Below are positions 55,240-64,000 of a stretch of 64,000 nt of DNA, piece by piece (position 1 is the first letter of the stretch; the number at the start of each line of letters is the position of its first letter). The notes under the pieces were generated by a model. The model was not told the origin of the DNA. It did no database searches and worked only from the letters and a program-made list of their open reading frames with translations. Source of the stretch: Aquarana catesbeiana (Eukaryota > Chordata > Amphibia > Anura > Ranidae); NCBI RefSeq assembly GCF_042186555.1, contig NC_133327.1, positions 52,960,065-53,024,064 on the forward strand. The letters are read 5' to 3'. The translations under genes were made by a program, and so were the position numbers.

Positions 55240-55690
55240 TTAAGGTCATCACAGAGGACAAGGAGGCGTCTGGAGGAAAAAGAGATTTCATCTCCAAATA
55301 CGGAAAGGTTTCTTCACAGTAAGAGCTGTGAAAATGTAGAATAGACTCCCTCCAGAGGTGGTTCTGGCCAGCTCAGTAGATTGCTTTAAAAAAGGCCTGG
55401 ATACTTTCCTAAATGTACACAATATGACTGGGTACTGACATTTATAGGTAAAGTTGATCCAGGGAATATCTGATTGCCTCTCAGGAGGATCAGGAAGAAA
55501 TTTTTCCCCCTGCTGGAGCAAATTGGATCATGTTTTGCTGGTTTTTTTTGCCTTCCTCTTGATTAACTGTAGGTATAGGATTGTGTATATGGGATTGTAT
55601 GAATATTTTTTTTCTTCCCTTTTTATTGGTTGAACTAGATGGACTTGTTTCTTTTTTCAACCCGACTAACTATGTAACTAGCTACAGGAC
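55240..55690 (+). mobile_element. CR1-like LINE 3' end
   Basis: The + strand carries the last coding part and 3' tail of a CR1/L2-type LINE: GTTTCTTCACAGTAAGAGC, GAATAGACTCCCTCCAGAGG, GGTTGAACTAGATGGAC and the tail CTAACTATGTAACTAG. It is 5'-truncated, as is usual for LINE copies. Confidence 0.88.
55262..55450 (+). pseudogene. LINE reverse transcriptase C-terminal remnant
   Basis: Codons read RKGFFTVRAVKMWNRLPPEV, then a V.CFKKGLDTFL segment, the C-terminal block found in CR1-type ORF2 (FTVRAVKMWNSLPPEVV...FK..LD). The conserved W-N-x-L-P is intact. The first in-frame stops follow shortly, near the normal end of ORF2. It is a truncated remnant without its own start. Confidence 0.8.
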
Positions 55691-55717
55691 ACATGCACTG
55701 GGAACTAGTTACTTTAA

Positions 55718-56698
55718 CCGGTTCCCGACCGGCGCACACCGATGTACGTCAGCAGAATGGCACGGCTGGGCAAATGGGCGTACCTGTACGTCCATTTGAA
55801 TTCCCCGCCGTGCCATTGCGTGCACGCCGCCGGCCGGGAGCTCCGTGAGTCGGGTCGTGGGTCCCGCGGACTCGATCGCCGCTGGGATACCCGCGATCGC
55901 CTCACGGAGAGGACGAATGGGGAGATGCCGTTGTAAACAGCATCTCCCCGTTCTGCCTAGTGACAAGTGTCACTCGATCTCTGCTCCCTGTCATCGGAGC
56001 AGAGATCAGTGACGTCACACATACAGCCCCTCCCCCCTACAGTTAGTAATCACTCCCTAGGACACACTTAACCCCTCCCCGCCCCCTTAACCCCTTCACT
56101 GCCAGTGTCATTTACACAGTAATCAGTGCATTTTTAATCGCACTGATCGCTGTATAAATGACAATGGTCCTAAAAATGTGTCAAAAATGCCCGACATGTC
56201 TGCCATAACGTCGCAGTCACAATAAAAATCGCTGATCGCCGCCATTACTAGTAAAAAAAAAAATGATTAATAAAAATGCCATAAAACTATCCCCTATTTA
56301 GTAAACACTATAACGTTTGCGCAAACCAATTAATAAACGCTTATTGCGATTTTTTTTTACCAAAAATATGTAGAAGAATACGTATCGGCCTAAACTGAAG
56401 AAAAAAAAATGTTTTTTTATATATTTTTGGGGGATATTTATTATAGCAAAATTTAAAAAATAATGCGTTTTTTTTCAAAATTGTCGCTCTTATTTTGTTT
56501 ATAGCGCAAAAAATAAAAATCGCAGAGGCGATCAAATACCACCAAAAGAAAGCTCTATTTGTGGGAAAAAAAGGACGTCAATTTTGTTTGGGAGCCACGT
56601 CGCACGACCGCGCAATTGTCAGTTAAAGCGACGCAGTGCCGAAATCGCAAAAAACGCTCTGGTCAGGAAGGGGGTAAATCCTTCCGGGGCTGAAGTGG
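55718..56698. mobile_element. piggyBac-like element, full length
   Basis: TTAA at 55714-55717 and 56699-56702. Left end CCGGTTCCCGACCGG; right end CCACTTCAGCCCCGG read on the minus strand. It is inverted relative to the copies at 5394 and 35118 and 981 bp long. Interior GAGCAGAGATCAGTGACG and TTTATAGCGCAAAAAAT. No transposase. Confidence 0.9.
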
Positions 56699-57170
56699 TT
56701 AAAGAGGAACTGCAGTCTGCTCACATAATTTGTAATAAAAACATCTTTGCCATTCTGAAGCTTCCCTCCAACCACTTTGCATATTATTTTATATATACTA
56801 TGATTCTGTACTTGCCAAATATGCTGCACAAATCTCCCTCCACTGAGTCTGGCTGCAACCATTTTAACTGTGGGCAGCTGAAGCTGCTGCCTGTTCACTT
56901 CCTGGATTTACACAGAGGCACACCGCCAGCTCTGCAGCTCTCATTGGCCCTCTTATGACTCACCCCCCCCCCCCTCCCTTCCTGGCAAACTCCCACGAGA
57001 GAGAGAGCTGTGCATGATGTCAAACGCCTAGGCATTTTTCCAGACAAGAAAGAGGAAGTTAGCTGTATAAGGTATTTACTGGCAGAAAAAAATCTATCCA
57101 AAGCTAAAACAACAAGGGCAGAAGATTTAATAGATGGAAAGATGAAAAAATGACTGAAGTTCCGCTTTAA
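56699..57170. mobile_element. MITE, TTAAAGAGGAACT ends
   Basis: Left TTAAAGAGGAACTGCAGTC and right, TTAAAGCGGAACTTCAGTC on the minus strand, match at 17 of 19 bases. It abuts the piggyBac-like element, sharing its TTAA. Confidence 0.85.
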
Positions 57171-57287
57171 AATATTTACTGCCATTGCAGTCCCTTTACA
57201 AATCAGCACTCCTACTACTACAAGGGCCACACAATACATACCAAAGGACCTCATGCTGCAGATATTAAATTTCCAATAATATAACAT

Positions 57288-57289
57288 TA

Positions 57290-57336
<47 letters not shown>

Positions 57337-57510
57337 CGAGATTTATATAGCGCCAACAGTTTACGCAGCGCTTTACAATGTATAAGGGGGACGACACAAT
57401 TACAGTACAGTTCAATACAAAAGGTACAGGAGGGCCCTGCTCGTAGAGCTTACATTCTAAAGGGAGGGGGTGGTGGTACAAAAGGTAATAACTGCAAAGA
57501 ATGATTAATG
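57288..57510 (-). mobile_element. L2-like LINE 3' end with (TTA)n tail
   Basis: A 5'-truncated copy of the LINE at 28612-29133 on the minus strand. It shares TTATATAGCGCCAACAG and CGCTTTACAATGTATAAGG. The (TTA)n tail at 57288-57335 is long and pure. Confidence 0.9.
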
Positions 57511-57673
57511 ATATAACATTAATATATAATCCAGCTGAGAAGATGGGAGCTCCTCAAAATGGGTACAGCAGGTAGGCAGACCTGGGAACTCAGTGCAGAG
57601 ATCTTATCAAGAGTACCAGAGAGAAAAAGGAAAAAGTCAACATCTACCAAAAAATGTCCTTCAACCTTTAAAG

Positions 57674-57857
57674 CAGTGGTCATCAACCCTGTCCTCAGGG
57701 CCCCACTAACAGGCCAGGTTTTATGTATTACCTTGGGGAGATACAGACTAGAATACTGCAATCACTGAGCAGCAAATGAGATCACCTGTGATGTATTTCA
57801 GTTATCTTGCAAACCTGACCTGTTAGTGGGCCCTGAGGACAGGGTTGATGACCACTG
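57674..57857. mobile_element. hAT-like MITE, exact 8-bp duplication
   Basis: Left CAGTGGTCATCAACCCTG, right CAGGGTTGATGACCACTG, perfectly inverted at the tips with inverted similarity over about 45 bases. CTTTAAAG at 57666-57673 and 57858-57865. 184 bp. Confidence 0.97.
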
Positions 57858-57865
57858 CTTTAAAG

Positions 57866-58741
57866 GATGCCCTTGCCTTACCAAGGCTTAGTGGTCCCTC
57901 CATCATTGCCTCAGTACCTAGGAAACCAAGGACATTCCTAAAATTTGTATTCTACTCTGCAAAGCCCAAACCTGCCACCCTCAGGCCATGGAAATCCAAT
58001 CTTCTGATCTGTAGTTATGCAGCAATGGCACACAGCAATACTGAAGTGCAGAAGTCATTAAAATTTTCCGTGATCCAAGTGCAGAGTTAATTTAAATCTA
58101 AGAACGCATGATCAAGAATTAAATGTAGCAAAGTAAATGAAAAGCTAAAAAAAGCTAATATGGAAAACAGTCAAGAAGAAAAATAATAACTAAAGAGACT
58201 GCGTGAGTATTTATAAAAATTAAAAAAACAAGGAAGCAATAGAAAATGGGGATATGCAGAATGATTAAATGAAAATGAATGATAAAATAGAAAAAAAAAA
58301 AAAACGTAAGGAAAAGAAAGTCAATGATGTTGGCAGGGGAGGCCGTGGGGGAACCTAGGCTGAGGTTCTGGTCTACTGCTACTATGGATTCATAGCAAAT
58401 CTTTGAGGTTCACAAAGTCCACAAATCTCAAACCTATGGATTCAAATGTTGCCACCAGAAATAAGTGTGTGGCCTTCTACATCACCCTTATGGTCTGTGT
58501 GTGTTGGAACTTTAGGGGAAGATTCAGTTTATTTACTTATTTTAGTACTTGGCTTCCATGTTATTTGTTTGACAATAGCTTGCCTATTAGCCCTGCAAAT
58601 AGCCTGAGCTAAATAACAAACGACTCCCTCCCCACCCCCTATGGACTTCAATGGGCTTCCCCAAAAATGTCTGCGAACTACAAGCAAAATTCATAAAACT
58701 GTTTGTGAACCAAACCCAGGCAGATTTGCTCACCCCTACTG
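57866..58741. other. No gene seen
   Basis: A-rich unassigned sequence. The frames are short and carry no domains. Confidence 0.4.
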
Positions 58742-59108
58742 CATACCTCCCAACTGTCCCTGATTTCGAGGGACTGTCCCTGATTTGGAGCAATGTCCCT
58801 CTTTCCTCCTCATTTGTCCCTCATTTTGGTCTGATTTATAAAGTTGTATATAGAAAAGGAATTTTTAATCTATCAAAAAGTGTTTCCCAGCAGTAAACCT
58901 TTCATCTGATTTTTAAATTGCTTTGTAAATTCCAAAAGCCAATATAAAGGAATAGTAGAGGTAAAAAAAAAACACTTGTGGGTTTAACCAATCTTGTTTT
59001 TTTTGCACAATTCACCCTTAAAGGGGTGTGACAAGAGGTGTGTCCTATGCCTGCGTACTTTTACTGATAGGTGTCCCTCATTCCCATCTCAAAAAGTTGG
59101 AAGGTATG
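58742..59108. mobile_element. DNA transposon remnant, CATACCTCCCAAC ends
   Basis: Left CATACCTCCCAACTG and right AGTTGGAAGGTATG are inverted. CCTACTG flanks both sides (58735-58741 and 59109-59115), compatible with a hAT-type 7-8 bp duplication. Interior repeats of TGTCCCT(G/C)ATTT. Confidence 0.85.
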
Positions 59109-59545
59109 CCTACTGCACCCCCATACATACTGCTTAAATCCATGCAAACAGATACCTGGACAATTGAAATATATTCATACTCAAATTTTGGCTCGCCAAT
59201 GCAGTCTACACTGCAGATTAGCAATGCAGCCTGGTTCCAGTTTGTGATTGGATAATAGAGGAGGAGCAGCAGCATATACAGTGGTTACCCTTATGCTCTC
59301 TCCTCCTGTGTGCATGTTCAAAGACAGCATTGAGCAAGGCAAGGGGGCCCACCTTTTCCAGTGGAGGGCTATAGTTTCACTGCAGAGAGGCTGCTGCTTC
59401 TACACAGAGGGTATGAGTCAAGGTATGTATCAGTTGCAGTATGGCAGAGACTTGCAAGCTATTTTATTTTGGCTATGGCTACTTTACCAACTAAACAAAC
59501 AGAAAGTTAGGTTTAAAGTAGTATCTAAACTGCCACTCCTCTTAA
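59109..59545. other. No gene seen
   Basis: Unassigned. The + frame at 59248-59622 is open but has no domain. Confidence 0.4.
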
Positions 59546-59786
59546 GGCCTCATGCACACAGAAGTTTTTGCAGCCGCTTTTTTGAGCATTTTTTGCAGCT
59601 TAAAAATGCCTCTCCATGTTAGTCTATGGCCTCATGCCCACCATGGCATTTTTGAGCTGTAAATGGCATATCCGTTCCTAATCTGCAAAAAAACCCCAGG
59701 ATCAGTGCGTTCTGAGGCTCCAGTGCTAGAGCTGTAAAAACGTCAGACGCCGGCAAAAAGTGTTAAATGTGAATTAACGAGGCTTA

Positions 59787-60178
59787 TGCCACGTACACAC
59801 GACCGGACTTTACGGAATACTTGGTCCGGCGAACCGGAGTCCGTCAGACAATTCGATCGTGTGTGGGCTCCAGCGGACTTTTTTTTCTCAAAAGTTTGAC
59901 GGACCTAGAAATGAAACATGTTTCAAATCTGTCCGACAGACTCGAGTCCGGTCGAAAAGTCTGCTCGTCTGTATGCTAGTCCGACGGACAAAAACCGACG
60001 CTAGGGCAGCTATTGGCTACTGGCTATGAACTTCCTTGTTTTAGTCCAGTGTACGTCATCACGTACGAATCCGTCGGACTTTGGTTGATTGTGTGTAGGC
60101 AAGTCCGTTCATTCGGAAAGTCCGTCGAAAGTACACCGGACAAAGTCTGCCATAAAGTCCGCTCGTGTGTACGCGGCA
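59787..60178. mobile_element. MITE family I copy 11
   Basis: TTA at 59784-59786 and 60179-60181. Left end TGCCACGTACACACGACCGG, right end CTCGTGTGTACGCGGCA. Interior GTACGTCATCACGTACG and CAGCTATTGGCTACTGG. Confidence 0.95.
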
Positions 60179-61088
60179 TTAACGCTGTGTTAAGCCTTTC
60201 TGTCTCTATTCAAAATCAATGGTTCCCTATGGGAGCCCATTGATTTGATTAGAGGTCGCACCAGAAGTCGGATCAAGAGGATCCGACTTGCGGTGCGACT
60301 TGTGTGCTGAGAATCTTGAAGGGGGAACCCCGTGAAAATTTAAAATAAAAAATTTGCGTGAAGTTCCCCCCACCAAGACGATACCAGACCCTTCGGTCTG
60401 GTATGGATCTTAAGAGGAACCCCCACACCAAAAAAAAAAAATGGCGTGGGGGTTCCCCCAAGATCCATACCAGACCCTTATCCGAGCACGCAGCCCAGCC
60501 CCCCCGGACCAATAAGCCATATGCCCTCAACATGGGGGGGTTGGTGCTTTGGGGCAGGTTGGGCCCTGCGCCCCCCACTCCAAAGCACCTTGTCCCCATG
60601 TTGATGAGCCGTTGGTTGTCGGGGAATGCTGGCGGAGGGCTTATCGGAATCCAGGAGCCCCCTTTAATAAGATCCCGGCCCCCCACCCTATGTGAATGAG
60701 TATGGGGTACATCATACCCCTACCCATTCACCTGGGGGAAAAAAGTGTGAATAAAAAAACATACTAGACAGGTTTTTAAAGTAATTTATTAGGCAGCTCA
60801 GGGGGTCTTCTTCCGACTTCGGGGGTCTTCTTCCGACTTTACCACTCTCTCCGGCCTCTTCTCCCGGTGTCCAGTTCTCCTCCCGATCTCCGGCCTCTTC
60901 TCCCGATGTCCGGTTCTTCTCCCGCTCTCCGGTTCTTCTGCCGGGCTCCTCCACTATCTTCTGCTCTTTTGCCACTCTCTTGCTAGCGGTGGCCCGGTCT
61001 TCTCCGTCGTCTTGTTCCCTCTTCTCTTCTTCCGATGTTGACACGACGCTCTCTCCCGCTGTAATGCTGTGTGCGAGGTGCGCAACGA

Positions 61089-61096
61089 CTTATATA
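61089..61096 (-). promoter_or_regulatory. TATA box, left arm of foldback
   Basis: TATATAAG on the minus strand, mirrored by 61181-61188. The minus-strand unit continues about 300 bases to an AATAAA at 60785-60790. Confidence 0.55.
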
Positions 61097-61180
61097 GGCT
61101 TGGGGCGTGGTCAGTGGGTAATCTCATCCAGTGACCCCGCCCCCTTATGACGCCACATCACTCGGTGACCACCCCATGCC

Positions 61181-61188
61181 TATATAAG
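61181..61188 (+). promoter_or_regulatory. TATA box, right arm of foldback
   Basis: TATATAAG on the + strand. AATAAA follows at 61525-61530 in the same arm. The open frame after it reads STSEEEKREEDDRED but lacks an ATG at that point (GTG), so coding is doubtful. Confidence 0.55.
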
Positions 61189-62320
61189 TCATTGCGCACC
61201 GCACACACGGCATTACAGAGGGAGAGAGCGTTGTGTCAACATCGGAAGAAGAGAAGAGGGAAGAAGATGACAGAGAAGACCGGGCCACCGCTAGCAAGAG
61301 AGCGGAGGAGCCCGGCAGAAGACACCAAAGAGGGAGAGAGCGTCGTGTCAACATCAGAAGAGGGAAGAAGACGAAAGAGAAGACCGGTCCACCACTAGCA
61401 AGAGAGCGGAGTAGCCCGGCAGAAGACACCGGAGAGCGGGAAAAGAACCGGAGACCAGGAGAAGACAGCGGGAGAAGAGGCCGGAGAGCATGGAGAAGTC
61501 AGAAGAAGACCCCCGGAGCTGCCTAATAAACTACTTTAAAAACCTTTGTGGTGTGTTTTTTTATTGACCCTTTTCCCCCAGGTGAATGGGTAGGGGTACG
61601 ATGTGAATGATGTACCCCATACTCATTCACATAGGGTGGGGGGCTGGGATCTGGGTGCCCCCTTACTAAAGGGGGCTCTCAGATTCCGATAAGCCCCCCG
61701 CCCACAGACCCCGACAACCAATGGCCAGGGTTGTCGGGAAGAGGCCCTTGTCCTCATCAACATGGGGACAAGGTGCTTTGGGGCGGGGGGCGCAGGGCCC
61801 CCCTGCCCCAAAGCACCAACCCCACCATGTTGAGGGAATGTGGCTTAGTATGGTCCAGGAGGGCACTCGCTCACCCCCCCTTTCCTGACCTACCGGGCTG
61901 TGTGCTCAGATAAGGCTCTGGTATGGATCTTGGGGGAACACCCACGCCATTTTTTTGGGTGTGGGAGTTCCCCTTAAGATCCATAACAGACCGAAGGGTC
62001 TGGTATCGTCTGGGGGGGATCTTCATGCAATTTTTTTTGTTTATTTTCGCGGGGTTCCCCTTCAAGATTCTCAGCACACAAGTCGCACTGCAAGTCGGAT
62101 CCTCTTGATCCGACTTCTGGTGCGACCTCTATTCAAATCAATGGGCTCCCATAGGGACCATTGATTTTTGAATAGAGACAGAGAAATGCATCTGAAAGCT
62201 AGCGCGGATTAACGTGCATTGAATTAAATCAGGAAAAATTGCCCTTTTAACGCTGCTTTTTTCCTGGCGTCTGTACTAGCTTCACAGCACGTTTTTTAAA
62301 ATGTCCGTGTGCATGGAGCC

Positions 62321-63056
62321 TAAAAGTTATCCGCATTCAAATAGCCTTAGACAGGCTTGCTGTGTGAAATGTTGGATCATTTTTGATGCATCACATCCTC
62401 GGCATGTGAACACCCGTGACCGATGCCATTGCACAGGGGGGGATTTTTAATGTGTTTTTAATTGCCCCCCCCAACTGCAAGTCTACATAAGCCCCAAGAC
62501 CACTGTTCTTCTGCACCTGCAATCTGTCCCTAAAAGTTAGGCTTTAAATGCCATTTGATACTCTTTGTAAAAAAGAGGTCTTTCTCTTCGGAGGGATTTT
62601 TGGAGTACTGTAACACACAAGTTGCGACTCAATACGCGAAGCGGCGCTTGATAATGTTCTGAAATTTTCAAACAGCTGGCTTCTTCTGATTCTTAATTGG
62701 ATTTCCCTTTGCTGATAGTGTAGATTTGCATACTAATTTAGAATGGGGGATCCAGCAGAAAACCCCTCATAATGGGCACAGCAGATACGCACAGCCAGGA
62801 ACTCCACATAGAGATCTCACCAGAAGAAACCCTGAGAGATATATATAAAACCATCAGGTATAAAGCAGTATTAAACCCAAAAGCAATAATTTACTATATT
62901 GCAGCTTACCAGTTCTTATATGAGATGGCTGCATTATTTATTTAGTTTTTTTTTTTAGTTTTTTTTTTTAGGCTTTCTTTTTTTTCTTTTCATCTGGTGA
63001 TCAAGTAAGTCTGTTGCTTCTCAACAGAGCAAGCTTTCCTGCAGATGTAACAGTAA
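62321..63056. other. No gene seen
   Basis: Unassigned. GGGCACAGCAGATACGC near 62774 has a similar stretch at 57559 (GGGTACAGCAGGTAGGC), so an old repeat is present in both places. Confidence 0.4.
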
Positions 63057-63490
63057 TGCCCTGTACACACAGTCAGACTTTCCGACGGAATATGTGCGAT
63101 CCGAGCTTGTTGTCGGAAATTCCAACCATGTGTGGGCTCCATCGGACTTTTTCCATCGGAATTTCCGACACACAACGTTTGAGAGCAGGCTATAAATTTT
63201 TCCGACAACAAAATCCATTTGCGTAAATTCCGACCGTGTGTGGACAATTCCAGCGCACAAAGTGCCACGCATGCTCAGAATAAATTAAGAGACGAAAGCT
63301 ATTGGCTACTGCCCCGTTTATAGTCCCGATGTACGTGTTTTACGTCACCGCGTTCAGAACGATCAGATTTTCTGACAACTTTGTGTGACCGTGTGTATGC
63401 AAGATAAGTTTGAGCCAACATCCGTCGGAAAAAATCCATGGATTTTGTTGTCGGAATGTCCGATTAATGTCCGATCGTGTGTACAGGGCA
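63057..63490. mobile_element. MITE family I copy 12
   Basis: TAA at 63054-63056 and 63491-63493. Left end TGCCCTGTACACACAGTCAG, right end TCGTGTGTACAGGGCA. Interior AAGCTATTGGCTACTGCC and GTACGTGTTTTACGTCACCG. Confidence 0.95.
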
Positions 63491-63677
63491 TAAGAACTTT
63501 GAGACAAACCATTTACCACTGACAGGGGTAAACGGTGATAATGATCAGCTGTTAATTATTTTTATAAAACCTTTACCCCCCCCCCAAAAAAAAAAAAAAC
63601 AGTTTGCTGTAACAGCTTACAAAGTGTTAGCTGGAGTTTGGCTTCAAACTTGGGTAATTGACTCCAAAACCACAGGG

Positions 63678-64000
63678 GTAGACAGATAAGGATAATTGGT
63701 GAAATCACAGAGGGAGGCACAATGACGCTCCTATTGGCCCATCTATATCAACAGCAAGCAGCAATAACTCTAATTGGAGAGTAGTATATCCAAAAAAATT
63801 CCCTGCAGTTTCTTTCTCCTTAAATATATGATGTAATGATCATTACATCATATCTTTAAAGAAAAGGAAACTGCTGAGAAATTTTTGATATACTACTCTC
63901 CAATTAGAGTTATTGCTGCTTGCTGTTAATACAGATGGGCCAATAGGGGGCATCATTGTGCCTCCCTCTGTGATTTCACCAATTATCCTTATCTGTCTAC
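63678..64000. repeat. Long hairpin reaching the window edge
   Basis: GTAGACAGATAAGGATAATT at the left is mirrored by AATTATCCTTATCTGTCTAC at the extreme right. The arms are about 155 bases and centre on ATGTAATGATCATTACAT near 63840. It may extend beyond 64000. Confidence 0.93.

Larger units (their letters stand above)
59546..62320. mobile_element. 2.8-kb foldback element with TAA duplication
   Basis: Left end GGCCTCATGCACACAGAAG, right end CCGTGTGCATGGAGCC, with TAA at 59543-59545 and 62321-62323. Inside are two arms of roughly 0.9 kb (about 60241-61130 and 61140-62160) in inverted orientation, sharing for example GATACCAGACCCTTCGG and CCAAAGCACCTTGTCCCC blocks. A family I MITE lies in the left flank at 59787-60178. 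No transposase domain was recognised. Confidence 0.88.

Noticed and set aside
60712..61526. Mirror-image Glu/Arg-rich frames in the foldback arms, as a protein-coding pair
   Set aside because: The shared STSEEEKRE frame begins at GTG, not ATG, the sequence is low complexity, and the symmetry follows from the palindrome. Kept only as a transcription-unit observation.

Overview
This is vertebrate nuclear DNA, almost certainly from an anuran amphibian and most likely a ranid-type frog. The sequence shows no operons, no dense ORFs, GT-AG splice signals, AT/TATC/TTA microsatellites, and a very high load of DNA transposons: Tc1-like elements, hAT-like elements with 8-bp target duplications, TTAA-flanked piggyBac-like elements, and short MITEs with 3-bp TTA/TAA target duplications. 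It also carries LINE fragments of L1/Tx1-like and L2/CR1-like type. The frog assignment is an inference from repeat types I recognise, not from a search.

Host gene. I see one plausible protein-coding gene, on the + strand. Three candidate exons are phase-compatible in order: 12798-12878 (ATG to a consensus AAG|GTAAGT donor, phase 0), 13965-14182 (218 bases, phase 0 to 2) and 46423-46506 (84 bases, phase 2 to 2). The product looks like a disordered, acidic, Ser-rich N-terminal region with a [DE]xxxL[LI]-type dileucine motif. I could not identify the gene. If the chain is right, about 32 kb of the window is one intron packed with transposons.

Layout. 1-3058: minisatellite, hAT remnant, TTAA element. 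3.1-8.3 kb: an L1/Tx1-like LINE broken by a piggyBac-like element that itself carries a MITE, then a large hairpin MITE. 8.6-12.4 kb: inverted repeats and mostly unique sequence. 12.8-14.2 kb: two candidate exons. 16-19.5 kb: MITEs and hairpins. 19.4-23.9 kb: two abutting Tc1-like elements; the first holds two MITEs, the second holds an LTR-like element which in turn holds a 617-bp LTR-like unit flanked by a perfect 160-bp direct repeat. 25.4-27.4 kb: a 107-bp tandem array in exact register inside an inverted-repeat element. 28-36.5 kb: LINE 3' end, second copy of the 617-bp unit, another LTR-like unit, and hAT-like, Tc1-like and MITE insertions. 36.5-43.1 kb: mostly unique DNA with hAT and MITE copies. 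43.2-46 kb: hAT, hairpin and MITE. 46.4 kb: third candidate exon. 46.6-59.1 kb: hAT elements with satellite-like interiors, a run of four MITEs, CR1-like and L2-like LINE ends, TTAA element. 59.5-62.3 kb: a 2.8-kb foldback element with two outward-facing TATA boxes. 63-64 kb: MITE and a hairpin that runs to the window edge.

Main points. Most apparent ORFs are translated repeats. The strongest unusual signals are (i) the exact 160-bp duplication abutting both TG/CA ends of an LTR-like insertion, (ii) the foldback element with mirror-image TATA-to-AATAAA units, (iii) a 107-bp satellite with a five-unit higher-order repeat born inside a transposon, and (iv) twelve copies of one MITE family carrying an ATF/CRE-like half-site next to a CCAAT box. 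No rRNA, tRNA, CRISPR array or viral gene was recognised.
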